From Candidatus Paenalcaligenes intestinipullorum (GTDB lineage Bacteria > Pseudomonadota > Gammaproteobacteria > Burkholderiales > Burkholderiaceae_B), in contig DWUQ01000141.1 in the NCBI GenBank assembly GCA_019120675.1, positions 1-24,738 of the forward strand: DNA of 24,738 nt. Reading direction: 5' to 3'. Position 1 is the first letter of the stretch. Every line of letters starts with the position of its first letter. The position numbers and the translations under genes are program-made. Below are positions 23,467 to 24,738 of this stretch, piece by piece. The notes under the pieces were generated by a model. It ran no database searches. It saw only the letters and a list, made by a program, of their open reading frames with translations, and was not told where the DNA came from.

Positions 23467-23949
23467 CTAGGCATTCGTGGGCGCGGAATCGTCTTCCCAG
23501 CGAGCGGTCTTTTCAGCATCCGCCTCGTGCTGTTGAACCCAAAAGTGGCCACCGTCTTCGAGAATTTCACGTTTCCAAAATGGGGCGCGTGTTTTGAGCG
23601 CATCAATAATATATTCACACGCTAAAAAGGCCTGTCCTCGGTGCGCACTGCATACGCCGACGTACACAATTTGCTCTTCGCGATGCAAGCGACCAACGCG
23701 GTGCACGACTTTGACATCGAGGATATCCCAGCGTTGCTGGGCGGTGTCACAGAGCTGTTGAATTTCACGTTCACACATGCCTGGATAGTGCTCTAGCTCT
23801 AAAGTCGTCGTGGTCTCCGTTGGGCTAAAGTCGCGCACAAAGCCCACAAAGCTCAACAATGCACCCACTTGACCTTTGTGAGCCTGCACGAGCGATTGAT
23901 TGAGCGCTTGGACGTCGAAATCCTCGGTTTGTACCAGCACCTGCGTCAT
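23467..23949 (-). CDS. moaE: Molybdopterin synthase catalytic subunit MoaE
   Basis: Large subunit of molybdopterin synthase; adds two sulfurs from thiocarboxylated MoaD to cyclic pyranopterin phosphate. 160 residues, close to the E. coli protein (150). Lys119 and Lys126 in ALKTRAPFWKRE correspond to the catalytic lysines of E. coli MoaE with the same numbering. GALLSFVGFVRDFS, LELEHYPGMCEREI, VVHRVGRL and CSAHRGQAF are conserved segments. GGAGG within the end of moaD acts as ribosome-binding site; only 2 bases separate the genes. The Glu/Asp-rich C-terminal 20 residues are probably disordered. Confidence 0.96.
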   Translation of the reverse strand: MTQVLVQTEDFDVQALNQSLVQAHKGQVGALLSFVGFVRDFSPTETTTTLELEHYPGMCEREIQQLCDTAQQRWDILDVKVVHRVGRLHREEQIVYVGVCSAHRGQAFLACEYIIDALKTRAPFWKREILEDGGHFWVQQHEADAEKTARWEDDSAPTNA

Positions 23950-23951
23950 GA

Positions 23952-24209
23952 TTAACCTCCAGTTACGGGCTCAAATACGGCCACTTCGTCGTTGGCTTGA
24001 ATGGTGTGCGTACGCGGCACATAAAATTGGTTTACGGCCACCTTGAGGCGTGACTCGGCTGAGGCTAAGTCGGGGTAACGCGCGATCAGCTGAGTGAGCC
24101 ATTGGGCAACCGATAAGTCAGGCTCTAAAGACCATTGCTCGCTGCGTTGACCTGTCAGCTCGGCCACACGCGCAAAATACAAAACGGTAAACGTTGTGGA
24201 ATTAGACAT
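23952..24209 (-). CDS. moaD: Molybdopterin synthase sulfur carrier subunit MoaD
   Basis: Small ubiquitin-fold protein that carries the sulfur as a C-terminal thiocarboxylate after activation by MoeB. From the ATG at 24209 it has 85 residues (E. coli 81), starting MSNSTTFTVLYFARVAELTG, and ends in the required Gly-Gly (EVAVFEPVTGG). The frame is open to 24290, but those extra 27 residues fall inside moaC and are not MoaD-like. Its start overlaps the moaC stop by 8 bases, so translation is probably coupled. Confidence 0.93.
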   Translation of the reverse strand: MSNSTTFTVLYFARVAELTGQRSEQWSLEPDLSVAQWLTQLIARYPDLASAESRLKVAVNQFYVPRTHTIQANDEVAVFEPVTGG

Positions 24210-24738
24210 GATCACTGGGCTCCTCAAGGTCAGGGGCTTGCCATGTGCCGCTTTTGCCACCGGACTTATACAATAGGCGGCTGTGTTCAATCACAATGTG
24301 TTTGTCGGCGGCTTTGCACATGTCATAAATGGTGAGCGCGGCCACACTACACGCCATCATGGCTTCCATTTCTACACCGGTGCTGTGAGTGGTTTTGCAG
24401 GTGGCTTCAATGGTGACCGTATGAGTCGTATCGTCTTGGCTAAAATCAATGCCTACAAAATCCAAGGGCAAACTATGGCAGAGGGGGATCAACTCCGCGC
24501 AGCGCTTGGCGGCCAAAACCCCAGCAATGCGGGCCGTATTGAGCACTTCTCCTTTGGCATTAGCCTGAGCCGATAATAAACGATAGGCCTCACTCCCAAG
24601 TTTGACTCGGCTTTGTGCAATCGCCGTACGTGGGTTGAGCTGTTTGTGGCTGACATCCACCATACGCACTTGGCCCTGAGCGTCTAAGTGGCTAAGGTGC
24701 GCGGTGCTGCCAGCAATGGTAAAAGTAGTGTTGCGGTC
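24202..24738 (-). CDS. moaC: Cyclic pyranopterin monophosphate synthase MoaC, N-terminus outside window
   Basis: Converts 3',8-cyclo-GTP to cyclic pyranopterin monophosphate. LIPLCHSLPLDFV with its active-site His, the segment GVEMEAMMACSVAALTIYDMCKA, and the catalytic KSGGKSG loop are all present. The apparent starts at 24669 (GTG) and 24663 (ATG) would cut off the conserved N-terminus. The frame stays open to the window edge, and the 25 upstream codons include LSHLDAQGQVRMVDVS, which matches the normal MoaC start region (LTHLDxxGxxxMVDVS). No start codon is in frame further upstream within the window, so the true start lies past base 24738 and the gene is listed as partial. Its stop overlaps moaD. 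Confidence 0.93.
   Translation of the reverse strand, partial: DRNTTFTIAGSTAHLSHLDAQGQVRMVDVSHKQLNPRTAIAQSRVKLGSEAYRLLSAQANAKGEVLNTARIAGVLAAKRCAELIPLCHSLPLDFVGIDFSQDDTTHTVTIEATCKTTHSTGVEMEAMMACSVAALTIYDMCKAADKHIVIEHSRLLYKSGGKSGTWQAPDLEEPSDHV

Noticed and set aside
1..24738. CRISPR arrays, insertion sequences, prophage or attachment sites
   Set aside because: No regularly spaced direct repeats, transposase or integrase frames, or tRNA-associated duplications were seen.

Overview
This window looks like the chromosome of a betaproteobacterium of the order Burkholderiales, plausibly Alcaligenaceae. The order tRNA-Gln, prs, rplY (L25/Ctc), pth, ychF is the classic Burkholderiales arrangement, and the proteins read as betaproteobacterial versions. 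The family assignment is inference from gene order and protein style; no search was run.

Layout. (1) 1-4568, plus strand: housekeeping block with the 3' end of a tRNA-Gln, prs, rplY, pth, a CPBP-family membrane protease and ychF, with intrinsic terminators after the tRNA, prs and rplY. The pth reading frame is interrupted by one in-frame amber codon (2148-2150), although all known active-site residues are present on both sides. (2) 4569-8563: a structured intergenic region, a CynT-like beta-carbonic anhydrase (minus), a secreted choloylglycine hydrolase/penicillin V acylase family enzyme (plus) and a CPA1 Na+/H+ antiporter (minus). (3) 8703-13501, plus: a four-gene efflux operon, ytcA-mdtN-mdtO followed by a TolC-family outer-membrane lipoprotein. 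(4) 13543-17194, plus: aromatic aminotransferase, periplasmic di-haem cytochrome c peroxidase and serA. (5) 17177-18037, minus: a group III truncated haemoglobin followed by the nitric-oxide sensor nsrR. A near-perfect 11-1-11 NsrR operator lies on a TATAAT -10 box just upstream, so the unit appears autoregulated. (6) 18372-19234, plus: a single-domain rhodanese-loop protein (DUF442/TIGR01244) and a universal stress protein. (7) 19363-24738: fdhD (minus), moaA-mobA (plus), and moaC-moaD-moaE-moeA (minus, converging on mobA), which is most of the molybdenum cofactor (Moco) pathway. moaC runs off the right edge: its frame stays open to base 24738 and shows a MoaC-like N-terminus with no start codon in the window.

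How the genes work together. The Moco block makes the pterin from GTP (MoaA, MoaC), adds the dithiolene sulfurs (MoaD, MoaE), inserts molybdenum (MoeA), attaches GMP (MobA) and sulfurates the cofactor for formate dehydrogenase (FdhD). No molybdoenzyme lies in the window. NsrR, truncated haemoglobin, cytochrome c peroxidase and UspA suggest a respiratory life with nitrosative and peroxide stress. I saw no CRISPR array, insertion sequence, prophage or rRNA. The most notable observations are the broken pth, the NsrR operator, and a folded intergenic region between ychF and cynT.
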